The notes beneath the pieces are model-generated. The model was given only the letters and a program-made list of their open reading frames with translations. It did not search any database and was not told the origin of the DNA. A DNA stretch of 40,944 nucleotides from Acidimicrobiia bacterium (GTDB taxonomy: Bacteria > Actinomycetota > Acidimicrobiia > Acidimicrobiales > CATQHL01), in contig VXNF01000002.1 of NCBI GenBank assembly GCA_009840735.1, positions 1 to 40,944 of the forward strand, read 5' to 3'. Every line of letters begins with the position of its first letter. Within the stretch, counting starts at the first letter, position 1. The position numbers were made by a program, and so were the translations under genes. Below are positions 31,571-39,984 of this stretch, piece by piece.

Positions 31571-33181
31571 TTACGGGGGATCGACCGCCTCGGACTGCGC
31601 CGCGGGCGCTTCAGACACCCCCGGCTCGGCGGGCGACTCCAGTCCGAGCTGTGCGGTGGCCTCTAGGGCGAAGAGGTTCTCCGGCGAGCAGTCGAAGCTG
31701 CCGGGCTGCGCCGGATGGAACCGGTAGAGGTTCCCGTCTGAGGCCCCCATCACCACGCCGCACGGGCTGGGCTCGCCGGTGCCGGGGTCCGTGGGGGCGT
31801 GCAGCCCGTGACCGTGCCAGTTCACGATCCCCGCCGCTGCCGCCGCGACCGCCGAGGGGGTGAGCGCCGCGGGATCCTCGGTGGGGGTCCCCGCCCCGAC
31901 CGCCCGCCGCACCGCCTCCTCGAACAGCCGGGCGGCTGCCCACGCGGCGACTCCCTGCAGGTCCGGTGTGGCCTGCGGGTCCACGACCGCTAGCCATTGG
32001 CGGTAGACGGCCAGCTCGGGGCTGTAGCCCTCCTCGCGCAGCGGCAGGTACGGGCTCCAGATCAACACGCCGTCGGCGGCGTCGCCGGCAGCCGCGAGGA
32101 ACTGGGCGCTGGCGCAGGCGCTGGAGCAGTTCACGCCGACGCTCCAGCCGAGGTCCTGCAGCCCGCCGAGCAGGTCCAGCAGGCTCTGAGTGTCGCCGTC
32201 CCACAGGACGTGGTGGACGCCGAGGGCCGCCATGTCGGCCGCATACGGGGCGAGGCTCTCGGTGATCGCCACCGACGGGTCATAGACCAGCTCGAACCCC
32301 AAGCCGCGGGCAGCCTCTGCTGTGCGCTCGGCAGCGATGACCGACACCGGGAAGTCCACGAAGAAGGTGGCCGTGGAACGGATCCGCACCGGCTGGCGCG
32401 CCGCCACCCAGCGCAGCGCCCCCGCGTCAGCAAAGTCGTTGGAGACCGGGACGGCCTGGAAGGTGCGCGGCGAGGCGGCCCGGCGGGGCGAATGGACCCG
32501 CGCCGGGAAGTCCACCAGGTCGCAGTCAGGTGCGGCCAGCAGCTCGACGCCCTCGTCGTCGAGGAGCGCGTCGCTGCCCACGAGGGCGAACACCCCTCCG
32601 GCGCAAGCCTCGGCCAGGACCGCTTCGTGACCGAACAGCCCGGCGTCGAGGGTCACCAGCTCCACGCTGCGCCCCGCCAATCCCCCGGCGGCGTTCACCG
32701 CCTCGGCCCACGCCAGCATCGCCAACTCCACCGAGGCGGACCGACCGTCGGCCACGCCCCCGGTCTGCAGGTCGGCGATCACGGCCACGCGCAGCGGCGA
32801 GGCGTCCGAGCCCGAAGCCGAAGCGTCCGGCGGCTCGGACTCTGCGGGGGCCTCGGCGGCCGGCGGCGGCTCCGGAGGCGCCGGGGGGACCACTTCGCCG
32901 GCGGGCGCCACGCCGGGGGCAGGCTGCGGCGGTGCCGAGGGCGGCTCGGGTTGCTCGGGCGGCTCGGGACTCGGCGCAGGCGGCGACTCCGAGGGCGTGC
33001 CAGCGGCCTCGCCGGCCGGCGGGGCCCCCTCGGGCTCGGCGGCCCGCGACCCTAAGGGCACCGTCGTCGTGGTGTTCGGCACGCCCACAGTCAAGTCAGG
33101 CTCGGCGCAGGCCGCGGCCAGCAACGCCGCAGCGACGCCAGCGGCGACAAGCGGAGCGAACCGGCGCAGGAGGCAGACCAT
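31571..33181 (-). CDS. Amino-acid-type substrate-binding lipoprotein (Peripla_BP_6-like)
   Basis: A 536-residue lipoprotein with lipobox LLAAAC (C25). Residues 30-130 are a long Pro/Glu/Ala-rich linker. The binding fold starts at about 132 (LRVAVIADLQTGG) and shows AMLAWAEAVNAAGGLAGRSVEL, ALVGSDALLDDEGVELLAAP and FLAAAGDAADGVLIWSPYLPL, the pattern of LivJ-type receptors. No permease or ATPase is adjacent, so it either serves a transporter elsewhere or acts as a sensor. It lies downstream of ilvC on the same strand and could bind branched-chain amino acids, but this is only suggested by position. Confidence 0.82.
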   Translation of the reverse strand: MVCLLRRFAPLVAAGVAAALLAAACAEPDLTVGVPNTTTTVPLGSRAAEPEGAPPAGEAAGTPSESPPAPSPEPPEQPEPPSAPPQPAPGVAPAGEVVPPAPPEPPPAAEAPAESEPPDASASGSDASPLRVAVIADLQTGGVADGRSASVELAMLAWAEAVNAAGGLAGRSVELVTLDAGLFGHEAVLAEACAGGVFALVGSDALLDDEGVELLAAPDCDLVDFPARVHSPRRAASPRTFQAVPVSNDFADAGALRWVAARQPVRIRSTATFFVDFPVSVIAAERTAEAARGLGFELVYDPSVAITESLAPYAADMAALGVHHVLWDGDTQSLLDLLGGLQDLGWSVGVNCSSACASAQFLAAAGDAADGVLIWSPYLPLREEGYSPELAVYRQWLAVVDPQATPDLQGVAAWAAARLFEEAVRRAVGAGTPTEDPAALTPSAVAAAAAGIVNWHGHGLHAPTDPGTGEPSPCGVVMGASDGNLYRFHPAQPGSFDCSPENLFALEATAQLGLESPAEPGVSEAPAAQSEAVDPP

Positions 33182-33197
33182 GCTGGGAGCCTAGGCA

Positions 33198-33229
33198 GCG
33201 CGCCGGGGGGCGGATTCCCGTCGGCGCGC
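33198..33229 (-). terminator. Hairpin downstream of ilvC
   Basis: GCGCGCCG (33198-33205) and CGGCGCGC (33222-33229) form a perfect 8-bp stem, and the 16-nt loop can extend it through GGG/CCC. It lies 38 bp after the ilvC stop. There is no U-tract, as is common in high-GC genomes, so the terminator role is tentative. Confidence 0.4.
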
Positions 33230-33267
33230 CGGGCCGGCTAGGAGAAGATCAGCACGGCAGCACAGGC

Positions 33268-34299
33268 TCAGCCCTGGCCGCCGGAGGCCTCCTGCACCGA
33301 CTGCTTGCCAGCGCTGATCCACGGCATCATGGCCCGCAGCCGCCGGCCCACCTGCTCGATCGGGTGCTCCCGGCCGGCGGCCTCCAGCGCCCGGAAGCGC
33401 TCGCGGCTGCGGCTCTCGGCGATCCACTCCGAAGCGAAGGCGCCGGACTGCACCTCGTCGAGGATCTGGCGCATGGTGGCCCGCACGTGGTCGTCCACCA
33501 TGCGCGGCCCCCGGGTCAGGTCGCCGTACTCGGCGGTGTCGGAGACCGAGTAGCGCATCCCGCCGATCCCCTCCTCGTACATGAGGTCCACGATCAGCTT
33601 CAGCTCGTGCAGGCACTCGAAGTACGCCACCTCCGGCTGGTAGCCGGCCTCGACGAGGGTCTCGAAGGCGGCCTGGGTGAGCGCCGTCAGCCCGCCGCAC
33701 AGCACCACCTGCTCGCCGAACAGGTCGGTCTCGCATTCCTCGGTGAAGGTCGTCTCGATCACGCCGGCCTGGGCGCCGCCGATGGCGTCGGCGTAGGCGA
33801 GCGCGGTCTGGCGGGCATGACCCGTGGCGTCCTGCTCCACGGCGATCAGGCACGGCACCCCGCCGCCCTCCACGAAGGTCCGCCGCACCAGGTGGCCGGG
33901 GCCTTTCGGCGCCACCATGGCCACGTCGATGCCCGCCGGCGGCACGATGCAGTCGAAGCGGATGTTGAACCCGTGGGCAAAGTAGAGCGCGTCGCCGGGC
34001 GCCTGATTCGGCGCTACCGCCTCGCTGTAGATCTCCGCCTGCAGCGTGTCGGGCAGCAGCATCATGACCAAGTCAGACTCGGCGGTCGCGTCGGCCATCG
34101 ACATCACCCGCACCCCGGCCTCGGCAGCCTTGACGGCGGACGCCGAACCCTCTCGCAGGCCAACCCGCACGTCGATGCCGGAGTCCTTCAGGTTCAGGGT
34201 GTGGGCGTGGCCCTGGGAGCCGTAGCCCAGGATCGCCACCTTGCGGTCGGAAATGAAGCTGCGGTCACAGTCAGCGGAGTAGTACATGGTGGCGGCCAT
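33268..34299 (-). CDS. ilvC: Ketol-acid reductoisomerase
   Basis: A 343-residue class I enzyme, the normal short-form length. It turns acetolactate or acetohydroxybutyrate into the dihydroxy acid with NADPH and magnesium. The Rossmann motif is [21 protein letters not shown] split over 20-40; the knotted domain shows [21 protein letters not shown] with acidic magnesium ligands, [19 protein letters not shown] and SDTAEYGD. The ATG at 34299 after AAGGAG is chosen over upstream frames. Third step of the ilvBNC group, 58 bp after ilvN. Confidence 0.97.
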   Translation of the reverse strand: MAATMYYSADCDRSFISDRKVAILGYGSQGHAHTLNLKDSGIDVRVGLREGSASAVKAAEAGVRVMSMADATAESDLVMMLLPDTLQAEIYSEAVAPNQAPGDALYFAHGFNIRFDCIVPPAGIDVAMVAPKGPGHLVRRTFVEGGGVPCLIAVEQDATGHARQTALAYADAIGGAQAGVIETTFTEECETDLFGEQVVLCGGLTALTQAAFETLVEAGYQPEVAYFECLHELKLIVDLMYEEGIGGMRYSVSDTAEYGDLTRGPRMVDDHVRATMRQILDEVQSGAFASEWIAESRSRERFRALEAAGREHPIEQVGRRLRAMMPWISAGKQSVQEASGGQG

Positions 34300-34357
34300 C
34301 GGGGCTCCTTGTGTCGTCGTTCCTCGTGCTCGGGGGGGATCGGCGCGGCGGGGGGCC

Positions 34358-34876
34358 TCAGAACTCCCCAACCTCGCCGCCGGCCTTGGCCAGGCGAGGC
34401 AGGGCCACCTTGCCGGTGCGCTGCAGCTCCACGATTCCGTAGGGGCGCAGCAGGCTCTCGAAGTCGTCCACCCGGTTCGGGCCGCCGGACATCGACACCA
34501 TCAGCTTGTCGGGCCCGACGTTCAGCACCCGCCCGTCGAAGATGCGCACGAGGTCCATGATCTGGCCGCGCGTCTCGGCGGCGGCGTTGACCGTCACCAC
34601 CAGCAGTTCCCGCTCGACGGACTCCGCCGGCGGCAGCTCCCGGATGCTCACCACGTTGATGAGCTTGTCGAGCTGGTTGATTACCTGCTCCAGCGGCGCC
34701 GACTCGGCGTCGGTCGCCAGGGTGATCCGGCTCAGGCGAGGATCGTCGGTGGGCGCCACGGCCAGGGACTCGATGTTGAAGCCCCGCCGGGCGAACAGGC
34801 CGGCCACGCGGGCCAGCACGCCCGCCTTGTTCTCCACGAGCACCACGAGGGTGTGGTGGCGCTTGGTCGGGGCCAT
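34358..34876 (-). CDS. ilvN: Acetolactate synthase small (regulatory) subunit
   Basis: A 172-residue regulatory subunit. The N-terminal ACT domain begins [33 protein letters not shown] split over 8-40, which forms the valine-binding site, followed by [24 protein letters not shown] and the C-terminal [13 protein letters not shown]. It increases activity of the large subunit and gives feedback inhibition. It lies 26 bp after ilvB on the same transcript. Length is typical. Confidence 0.96.
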   Translation of the reverse strand: MAPTKRHHTLVVLVENKAGVLARVAGLFARRGFNIESLAVAPTDDPRLSRITLATDAESAPLEQVINQLDKLINVVSIRELPPAESVERELLVVTVNAAAETRGQIMDLVRIFDGRVLNVGPDKLMVSMSGGPNRVDDFESLLRPYGIVELQRTGKVALPRLAKAGGEVGEF

Positions 34877-34902
34877 GATCGATCTGCGTGCTCAGCCCGG
34901 CG

Positions 34903-36642
34903 CTAGCGGGGTGGGGGTTGCTGGGACGGGTCCAGCACGATGTCGTCGTTGGAGGCGCCGGCGGGCACCATCGGGAACACCTTCTCGGTGGTGTCGATGC
35001 GGAAGTCGATCACCACGCTGCGGTCGTCGATCTCGTTGGCCTTGTCGATGGCGGGGCGCACCTCTTCTGGGTGCTCGATGCGCATCGCCACACAGCCCAT
35101 GGCCTCGGCCCAGCCCTTGTAGTCGGGCAGGTCCGGCGAGAGGTACACCTCGGAGTAGCGCTCGCCGTAGAACATCTCCTGCCACTGGCGCACCATGCCC
35201 AGGTAGGCGTTGTTCAAGATGGCCACCTTGATGGGGATGCGCTCGGTGTTGGCGGTGACCAGCTCCTGTGCGGTCATCTGGAAGCAGCCGTCGCCGTCCA
35301 CCGCCCAGACCATGCGGTCGGGTCGCCCGGCTTTGGCGCCGATGGCCGCCGGCACGGCGTAGCCCATGGTGCCGAGGCCGCCGGAGTTGATCCAGGTGTA
35401 GGGGTGGTTGAAGCGCCAGTACTGGCTAGCCCACATCTGATGCTGGCCCACCCCGGCGCACACGACGGTGTCGCTGGGGGTGGCGTCGCGCAGCTGCTCC
35501 AGCACGAACTGCGGCTTCAGCGCCTCGCCCGGCTCACCGGCGGCGTAGACCAGCGGGTAGCGCTGCTGCCAGTCGGCGATGGTCTCGTGCCACTGGCGGC
35601 GGTCGGCCTGCGCCTCAGCGCCGCCGCGTGCCGCCACGGCCGCGCTGAGCGCCTCGATGCCCACACGGCAGTCCGCCACGATGGCGACGTCGGCCCGGCG
35701 AACCTTGTGGATCTCAGCGGGGTCGATGTCCATGTGGATGATCTTGGCGTCGGGGGCGAAGGCGCCCACCTTGCCGGTCACGCGGTCGTCGAAGCGGGCG
35801 CCGAGGGTGATCAGCAGGTCGGCCCGCTGCATGGCGGTGACCGCGGTGTAGTTGCCGTGCATCCCGGGCATGCCGAGGCACAGCGGGTGGTCATCGGGGA
35901 ACCCGCCCCGGTTCATCAGCGTCGTCACTACCGGTATCTGCACCAGCTCGGCGAAGCGCAGCAGGGCCTCGGCGGCACGCGACTTGAGGATCCCCCCGCC
36001 GGAGTAGATGACCGGCCGGCGGGCCGCGCCGATCAGTTCGGCGGCGGCCGCCACCGCTGCGGCGTCCGGCTCGGTGCGCGGCCGGTAGCCGGGCAGGTCG
36101 TGGCTGTCGGGCTCGTACCACTCGAGGGCCGAACGCGGGTTGCGGGGATCGACGATGCACTTCGGGATGTCCACGAGGACCGGCCCCGGACGCCCGGTGG
36201 TGGCGATGTGGAAGGCGTCGTGGATCACTTGGGGCAGATCCTGCGCCGCCGCCACCAGGAAGTTGTGTTTGGTGACCGACATGGTGATGCCGGTGGTGTC
36301 GCACTCCTGGAAGGCGTCGGTGCCGATGGCGGCGTAGGGGACCTGCCCGGTGATGACCACCAGCGGGACCGAGTCCATGTAGGCGTCGCACAGCGGGGTC
36401 ACGATGTTGGTGGCGCCGGGGCCGCTGGTCACCATCGCCACCCCGGGCCGGCCGGTGGCCTGGGCGTAGCCCTGCGCCATGTGCCCGGCGCCCTGCTCGT
36501 GGCGGACCAGCACATGGCGGATCGTGGAGTCGATGAGCGGGTCGTAGGCCGGCAGGATCGCCCCGCCCGGCAGCCCGAACACGATCTCCACGCCTTGGCG
36601 CTCGAGGCTGCGCATTAGGGCCTGGCCGCCGTTCAGCTTCAT
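34903..36642 (-). CDS. ilvB: Acetolactate synthase large subunit
   Basis: A 579-residue thiamine diphosphate enzyme that makes acetolactate from pyruvate, the first common step to valine, leucine and isoleucine. The catalytic glutamate is E49 in VRHEQGAGHMAQGYA. The central FAD-binding region contains RFDDRVTGKVGAFAPDAKIIHMDIDPAEI split over 275-305, and the cofactor motif is GDGCFQMTAQELVTA ending in NN. GAGAGAAGG precedes the ATG. Upstream lies a 254-bp leader with attenuator features, so expression is probably controlled by branched-chain aminoacyl-tRNA levels. Confidence 0.97.
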   Translation of the reverse strand: MKLNGGQALMRSLERQGVEIVFGLPGGAILPAYDPLIDSTIRHVLVRHEQGAGHMAQGYAQATGRPGVAMVTSGPGATNIVTPLCDAYMDSVPLVVITGQVPYAAIGTDAFQECDTTGITMSVTKHNFLVAAAQDLPQVIHDAFHIATTGRPGPVLVDIPKCIVDPRNPRSALEWYEPDSHDLPGYRPRTEPDAAAVAAAAELIGAARRPVIYSGGGILKSRAAEALLRFAELVQIPVVTTLMNRGGFPDDHPLCLGMPGMHGNYTAVTAMQRADLLITLGARFDDRVTGKVGAFAPDAKIIHMDIDPAEIHKVRRADVAIVADCRVGIEALSAAVAARGGAEAQADRRQWHETIADWQQRYPLVYAAGEPGEALKPQFVLEQLRDATPSDTVVCAGVGQHQMWASQYWRFNHPYTWINSGGLGTMGYAVPAAIGAKAGRPDRMVWAVDGDGCFQMTAQELVTANTERIPIKVAILNNAYLGMVRQWQEMFYGERYSEVYLSPDLPDYKGWAEAMGCVAMRIEHPEEVRPAIDKANEIDDRSVVIDFRIDTTEKVFPMVPAGASNDDIVLDPSQQPPPR

Positions 36643-36751
36643 AGTTCGCCTTCTCTCGGATTTCGACGTGTCGCGGGGTTCGTTTCGGCTGGGTTCGCCT
36701 TGTCTGGGGTTCGCGGCGCCGGCTGCCGCAGGATGCCCCCTCGGGATCGCT

Positions 36752-36813
36752 CCAAAATGTCAACGACCTCCCCGGCGGGAGGTCATGGGAGCGCGCCGCG
36801 GGGCCACGCGCTC
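36752..36813 (-). terminator. ilvB attenuator: anti-terminator and terminator hairpins
   Basis: Read on the minus strand after the leader peptide, two hairpins follow. The first pairs GAGCGCG (36807-36813) with CGCGCTC (36789-36795). The second is GACCTCCC-GCCG-GGGAGGTC (36765-36784), a perfect 8-bp GC stem followed by GTTGACATTTTGG with a short T-run, fitting an intrinsic terminator. CTCCC before the second stem could pair with GGGAG inside it as an alternative structure. The leader-peptide stop overlaps the first stem, so ribosome position can choose between structures. Confidence 0.7.
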
Positions 36814-36847
36814 AGCGGAGTACGAGTACCTGGTGTCGCCTCGTCAC
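36812..36847 (-). CDS. ilvB leader peptide MTRRHQVLVLR
   Basis: An 11-codon frame starting with GTG and ending in TGA. It contains Val-Leu-Val-Leu (GTA CTC GTA CTC) near its end, the mark of branched-chain amino acid attenuation leaders. It is short of a Shine-Dalgarno but starts 7 nt after a TATACT -10 box, so it is probably translated from a leaderless mRNA. Slow decoding of Val or Leu codons would hold the ribosome just before the first hairpin. It lies 169 nt before the ilvB ATG. Confidence 0.75.
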   Translation of the reverse strand: MTRRHQVLVLR

Positions 36848-36854
36848 GCAGGTG

Positions 36855-36860
36855 AGTATA
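36855..36860 (-). promoter_or_regulatory. -10 box of ilvB leader transcript
   Basis: TATACT on the minus strand, 7 nt before the leader-peptide GTG. The -35 region is GC-rich with no good match. It separates the ilvB transcript from ilvD, whose stop lies 37 bp upstream. Confidence 0.6.
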
Positions 36861-36896
36861 GCCCTCGGGGCAGACCCCAACCCCCGCGCGGGGCCT

Positions 36897-38576
36897 TCAG
36901 GCTTCGGTGATGGCGCCCTTGTTGGCGCCCTGGGCCAGCCGGGCGTACTTGGCTAGGAAGCCCGACGTATAGCGGGGCGGCGGCGCCTTCCAGTCGGCTC
37001 GGCGCTCGGCTAGGACCTCTTCGGATACCAGCAGGTCGATGCTGTGGGTGCGCACGCCGATGCGGATGCGGTCTCCTTCGGCCACGAGGGCGAGGGGGCC
37101 GCCGTCGGAGGCCTCCGGCGCCACATGGCCCACACAGAACCCGTGGGTTCCCCCCGAGAAGCGTCCGTCGGTCACCAGGGCGGCGTCGGCGCCCCGCCCC
37201 GCCCCTTTCATGGCCCCGGTGATGGCGAGCATCTCGCGCATGCCGGGCCCGCCCTTGGGACCCTCGTAGCGGAGCACCACCACGTCGCCGGGATTGATCC
37301 CGCCCGCCAGCACCGTCTCCATGGCGGCGTCCTCGCCGTCGAAGACCCGCGCCGGTCCCTCGAAGTGATCGGTGTCGAGGCCCGCCACCTTCACGACCGC
37401 CCCCGACGGCGCCAGGCTGCCGGAGAGCACGGCGATGCCGCCGATGGCGTGGATCGGGTCGTCGAAGCGGTGGACGACCTCGCCGTCGGCTGCGGGCGGA
37501 TCCAGCGCCGCCAGGTTCTCCGCCACGGTCCGCCCGGTGACAGTTACCTCCTCGCCGTGCAGCAGGCCCTCTTCGGCCAGCAGGCGCAAGACGACGGGTA
37601 TGCCGCCGATCCGGTCGATGTCGGCCATGTGGTAGCGGCCGTGCGGCTTGGTGTCGGCCAGGTGGGGCACTCTCGCCGCCACCTTGTTGAAGTCCTCCAG
37701 CGCCAGATCCACCCGCGCCTCATAGGCGATGGCGAGCAGGTGCAGCACCGCGTTGGTGGAGCCGCCGAGCGCCATGACCAGGGCGATGGCGTTCTCGAAG
37801 GCTCCCTTGGTCAGGATGTGGCGGGGGCGGATACCGGCCCGCAGCAGGTCGATTACCGCCTCGCCGCTGGCGCGGGCGATGTCGTCGCGGCGGCTGTCGG
37901 GCGCCGCCGGTGAGGCGCTGCCTGGCAGCGACATGCCGAGGCCCTCCCCCACCGCCGCCATGGTGTTGGCGGTGAACATGCCGGCGCAGGAACCCTCACT
38001 CGGGCAGGCGCTGCGCTCGATGGTGTCCAACTCCTCGGCGTCGATGGCCCCCACGGCGTGGGCGCCGACCGCCTCGAACACGTTGACCACGTCGATGGCG
38101 CGGCCCCGGTGCGTGCCGGGTCGGATGGAGCCGCCGTAGACGAACACGCTGGGCAGGTTCAGCCGGGCGGAGGCCATGAGCATGCCGGGCAGCGACTTGT
38201 CGCAGCCGGCGAAGCTGACGAGGGCGTCGAGGCGCTCGGCGTGCATGACCGCCTCGACGGAGTCGGCGATGATCTCCCGGCTCACGAGCGACGCCCGCAT
38301 CCCTTCGTGGCCCATAGAGATGGCGTCGCTGACGGCGATGGTGTTGAACTCGATCGGGAAGCCGCCGGCGGAGCGCACGCCCTCCTTGGCGCCTCGGGCC
38401 AGGCGCGCCAGCGGCAGGTTGCAGGGGGTGACTTCGTTCCAGGACGAGGCCACCCCCACCTGTGGCTTGGACCAGTCGTCGTCGGTCATCCCGACGGCCC
38501 GGAGCATGGCCCGCGCGGGTGCCCGCTCGGGTCCGGACGTCACGTCATGGCTGCGGATCTTCAGGTCTTCGCTCAT
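36897..38576 (-). CDS. ilvD: Dihydroxy-acid dehydratase
   Basis: A 559-residue iron-sulfur dehydratase that makes the branched 2-oxoacids from dihydroxy acids. Cluster cysteines are in [22 protein letters not shown] and [33 protein letters not shown] and [21 protein letters not shown] split near 480-500 are also family hallmarks. The ATG at 38576 ([12 protein letters not shown]) is chosen, 21 codons inside the longest frame. A TAGGCT box (38584-38589, minus strand) 7 nt upstream suggests a leaderless mRNA. It is the upstream member of the ilv block, probably with its own transcript. Confidence 0.96.
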   Translation of the reverse strand: MSEDLKIRSHDVTSGPERAPARAMLRAVGMTDDDWSKPQVGVASSWNEVTPCNLPLARLARGAKEGVRSAGGFPIEFNTIAVSDAISMGHEGMRASLVSREIIADSVEAVMHAERLDALVSFAGCDKSLPGMLMASARLNLPSVFVYGGSIRPGTHRGRAIDVVNVFEAVGAHAVGAIDAEELDTIERSACPSEGSCAGMFTANTMAAVGEGLGMSLPGSASPAAPDSRRDDIARASGEAVIDLLRAGIRPRHILTKGAFENAIALVMALGGSTNAVLHLLAIAYEARVDLALEDFNKVAARVPHLADTKPHGRYHMADIDRIGGIPVVLRLLAEEGLLHGEEVTVTGRTVAENLAALDPPAADGEVVHRFDDPIHAIGGIAVLSGSLAPSGAVVKVAGLDTDHFEGPARVFDGEDAAMETVLAGGINPGDVVVLRYEGPKGGPGMREMLAITGAMKGAGRGADAALVTDGRFSGGTHGFCVGHVAPEASDGGPLALVAEGDRIRIGVRTHSIDLLVSEEVLAERRADWKAPPPRYTSGFLAKYARLAQGANKGAITEA

Positions 38577-38649
38577 GCGGCGCAGCCTACGCGCTCCCCA
38601 AGCGCCGCTGCCCAGCGCAACCTGCTGGAGGGTTGCCACACGAAGTCCC

Positions 38650-38678
38650 GCGGTTAGCCTGCTCGCAAGTCTAACCGC
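38650..38678 (+). promoter_or_regulatory. Inverted repeat in 5' region of selenoprotein gene
   Basis: GCGGTTAG (38650-38657) and CTAACCGC (38671-38678) are perfectly complementary around a 13-nt loop, ending just before the GGGAGAAG Shine-Dalgarno of the SelW-like gene. TAGCCT (38655-38660) within it fits TANNNT. It could be an operator over the promoter or an RNA hairpin controlling translation. Confidence 0.5.
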
Positions 38679-38689
38679 TGGGAGAAGCC

Positions 38690-38959
38690 ATGGCGCACAG
38701 CATCACCATCAAGTACTGCACGGCTTGAGATTATTCTGACCGCGCCGTGAGCGCGGCCTCAGAGTTGCTCGGCGCCTACCAACACGTGATCAGCGAATTG
38801 CGTATCGTCGGCGGCGGGGGCGGCGTCTTCGACGTCACCGTGGACGGCGAGTTGATCTTCTCCAAGCACGCCAGCGCCGACCGCTTCCCCGAACCCGACG
38901 AGTTGGCCCGCTCACTGGCCGGCCTCGTCGCACCAGGCACCCGTCGCTACGGAACCTGA
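38690..38959 (+). CDS. SelW/Rdx-family selenoprotein (in-frame UGA = Sec13)
   Basis: ATG at 38690 after GGGAGAAG opens a frame [21 protein letters not shown] that continues in phase through a second part ending at 38959: 89 residues with selenocysteine at position 13 (TGA 38726-38728). The whole matches the Rdx/SelW thioredoxin-like family: an ITIKYC strand, CxxU redox motif (C10, U13), helix [17 protein letters not shown], then [32 protein letters not shown] split over 38-70, where family members have GGxFEV-VDG-L-SK-x-GRFP. The UGA occupies exactly the second cysteine of CxxC, and a SECIS-like hairpin follows. The role is inferred: a small redox protein. A normal gene caller would report only 38747-38959. 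Confidence 0.88.
38735..38763 (+). ncRNA. Bacterial SECIS-like stem-loop
   Basis: TCTGA-CCGCGC, loop CGTGA, GCGCGG-CC-TCAGA: an 11-bp stem with a 2-nt bulge on the 3' side. The 5-nt apical loop starts 17 nt after the UGA and has G at its second position. This fits the general bacterial SECIS description (loop 16-37 nt after UGA, G among its first two bases), which SelB binds to bring Sec-tRNA. Confidence 0.75.
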
Positions 38960-38990
38960 GCGCCGGGCGGCGCCCGTAGGGAGGCCGGCG

Positions 38991-39929
38991 ATGTCACGAC
39001 AGGGCACTAGAGCGGTGGAGATCGTGGACGTCTCGCCCCGTGACGGCCTCCAGAGCGACGCTGCGATGGTCTCCACCGAGGCGAAGGCAGAACTGATCGG
39101 CCGGCTCGTCGAGGCCGGCATTCGGCGCTTGGAGGCGACGAGCTTCGTACACCCCGGGCGGGTGCCGCAGATGGCCGACGCCGAAGCCCTCATGGAGGCG
39201 CTGCCTCGGCCCGACGGCGTCACCTACATCGGCCTGGTCATGAACCGGCGCGGGCTCGACCGGGCGCTCGCTGCCGGGGTGGACGAGGTCAACGCCGTGG
39301 TGGTCTGCTCGGACACCTTCTGCGAGGCCAACCAGGGCACGACTACCGCCGAGGCCCTGGCCGTCTGGGCGGAACTGGCCGCGGCCGCCCGGGTGGGCGG
39401 CGTGGCCGCCAGCGTCACGCTTTCCGCCGCGTTCGGCTGCCCCTACGAGGGCGAGGTCCCCGTCGAGCGGCTCGCGGCGGTGGCCGCCGAGGCGGCCTGC
39501 AGCAACCCGGCCGAGATCGCCATCGCCGACACCATCGGCGTAGCTGTGCCGCCGGAGGTCACCGAGCGGCTGGGCGCCGTGCGGGAGGCGGTGGGGGGCG
39601 ACATCCGGCTGCGGGCGCACTTCCACAACACCCGCAACACCGGCTTCGCCAACGCCGTGGCCGCCGTCGACGCCGATGTCGACGTGCTCGACGCCAGCCT
39701 CGGCGGCATCGGGGGCTGCCCCTTCGCGCCGGCCGCCACCGGCAATATCGCCACCGAGGACCTCGTCTACCTGCTGGACCGCATGGGCGTGGCGACCGGC
39801 GTCTCCCTGGAATCCCTGTGCCGCTCAGCGCTCTGGCTCGAAGAACTGCTGGGGCGCCCGGTGCCGGGCTACCTCTCCAAGGCGGGCGGCTTCCCCCCAG
39901 CTCACAGCGCGCGTCAAGGTAGATCCTGA
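38991..39929 (+). CDS. HMG-CoA lyase-family protein
   Basis: A 312-residue HMGL-like TIM barrel enzyme. The catalytic Arg-Asp pair is R17-D18 in SPRDGLQSD, ATSFVHPGRVPQMADAEAL is typical of hydroxymethylglutaryl-CoA lyase, the metal histidines are in HFHNTRNTG, and GGCPFAPAATGNIATEDL carries the conserved loop cysteine. It splits HMG-CoA into acetoacetate and acetyl-CoA, the end of leucine degradation, or acts on a related hydroxyacyl-CoA. AGGGAGG precedes the ATG. It lies 31 bp after the selenoprotein gene and may share its transcript. Confidence 0.93.
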   Translation: MSRQGTRAVEIVDVSPRDGLQSDAAMVSTEAKAELIGRLVEAGIRRLEATSFVHPGRVPQMADAEALMEALPRPDGVTYIGLVMNRRGLDRALAAGVDEVNAVVVCSDTFCEANQGTTTAEALAVWAELAAAARVGGVAASVTLSAAFGCPYEGEVPVERLAAVAAEAACSNPAEIAIADTIGVAVPPEVTERLGAVREAVGGDIRLRAHFHNTRNTGFANAVAAVDADVDVLDASLGGIGGCPFAPAATGNIATEDLVYLLDRMGVATGVSLESLCRSALWLEELLGRPVPGYLSKAGGFPPAHSARQGRS

Positions 39930-39937
39930 ACACGCCG

Positions 39938-39974
39938 GCCGCCCCTCCCCCGGTGTGTGCGGGGGAGGGGCGGC
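39938..39974. terminator. Strong bidirectional hairpin terminator
   Basis: GCCGCCCCTCCCCC (39938-39951) pairs perfectly over 14 bp with GGGGGAGGGGCGGC (39961-39974) around a 9-nt loop. It sits between the convergent HMG-lyase-like and Calx-beta genes and can terminate both. No U-tract is present. Confidence 0.8.
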
Positions 39975-39984
39975 GGGGGGCGGT

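Noticed and set aside
36760-36786. Short frame MTSRRGGR in the ilvB leader as the regulatory peptide
   Set aside because: It has no branched-chain codons, no promoter or Shine-Dalgarno, and coincides with the terminator hairpin. The Val-Leu-Val-Leu peptide at 36812-36847 fits much better.
38747-38959. A 70-residue hypothetical protein starting at the GTG 38747
   Set aside because: This start lacks a Shine-Dalgarno and omits the first strand and redox motif. The in-phase upstream part with the CxxU motif explains the sequence better as one selenoprotein.
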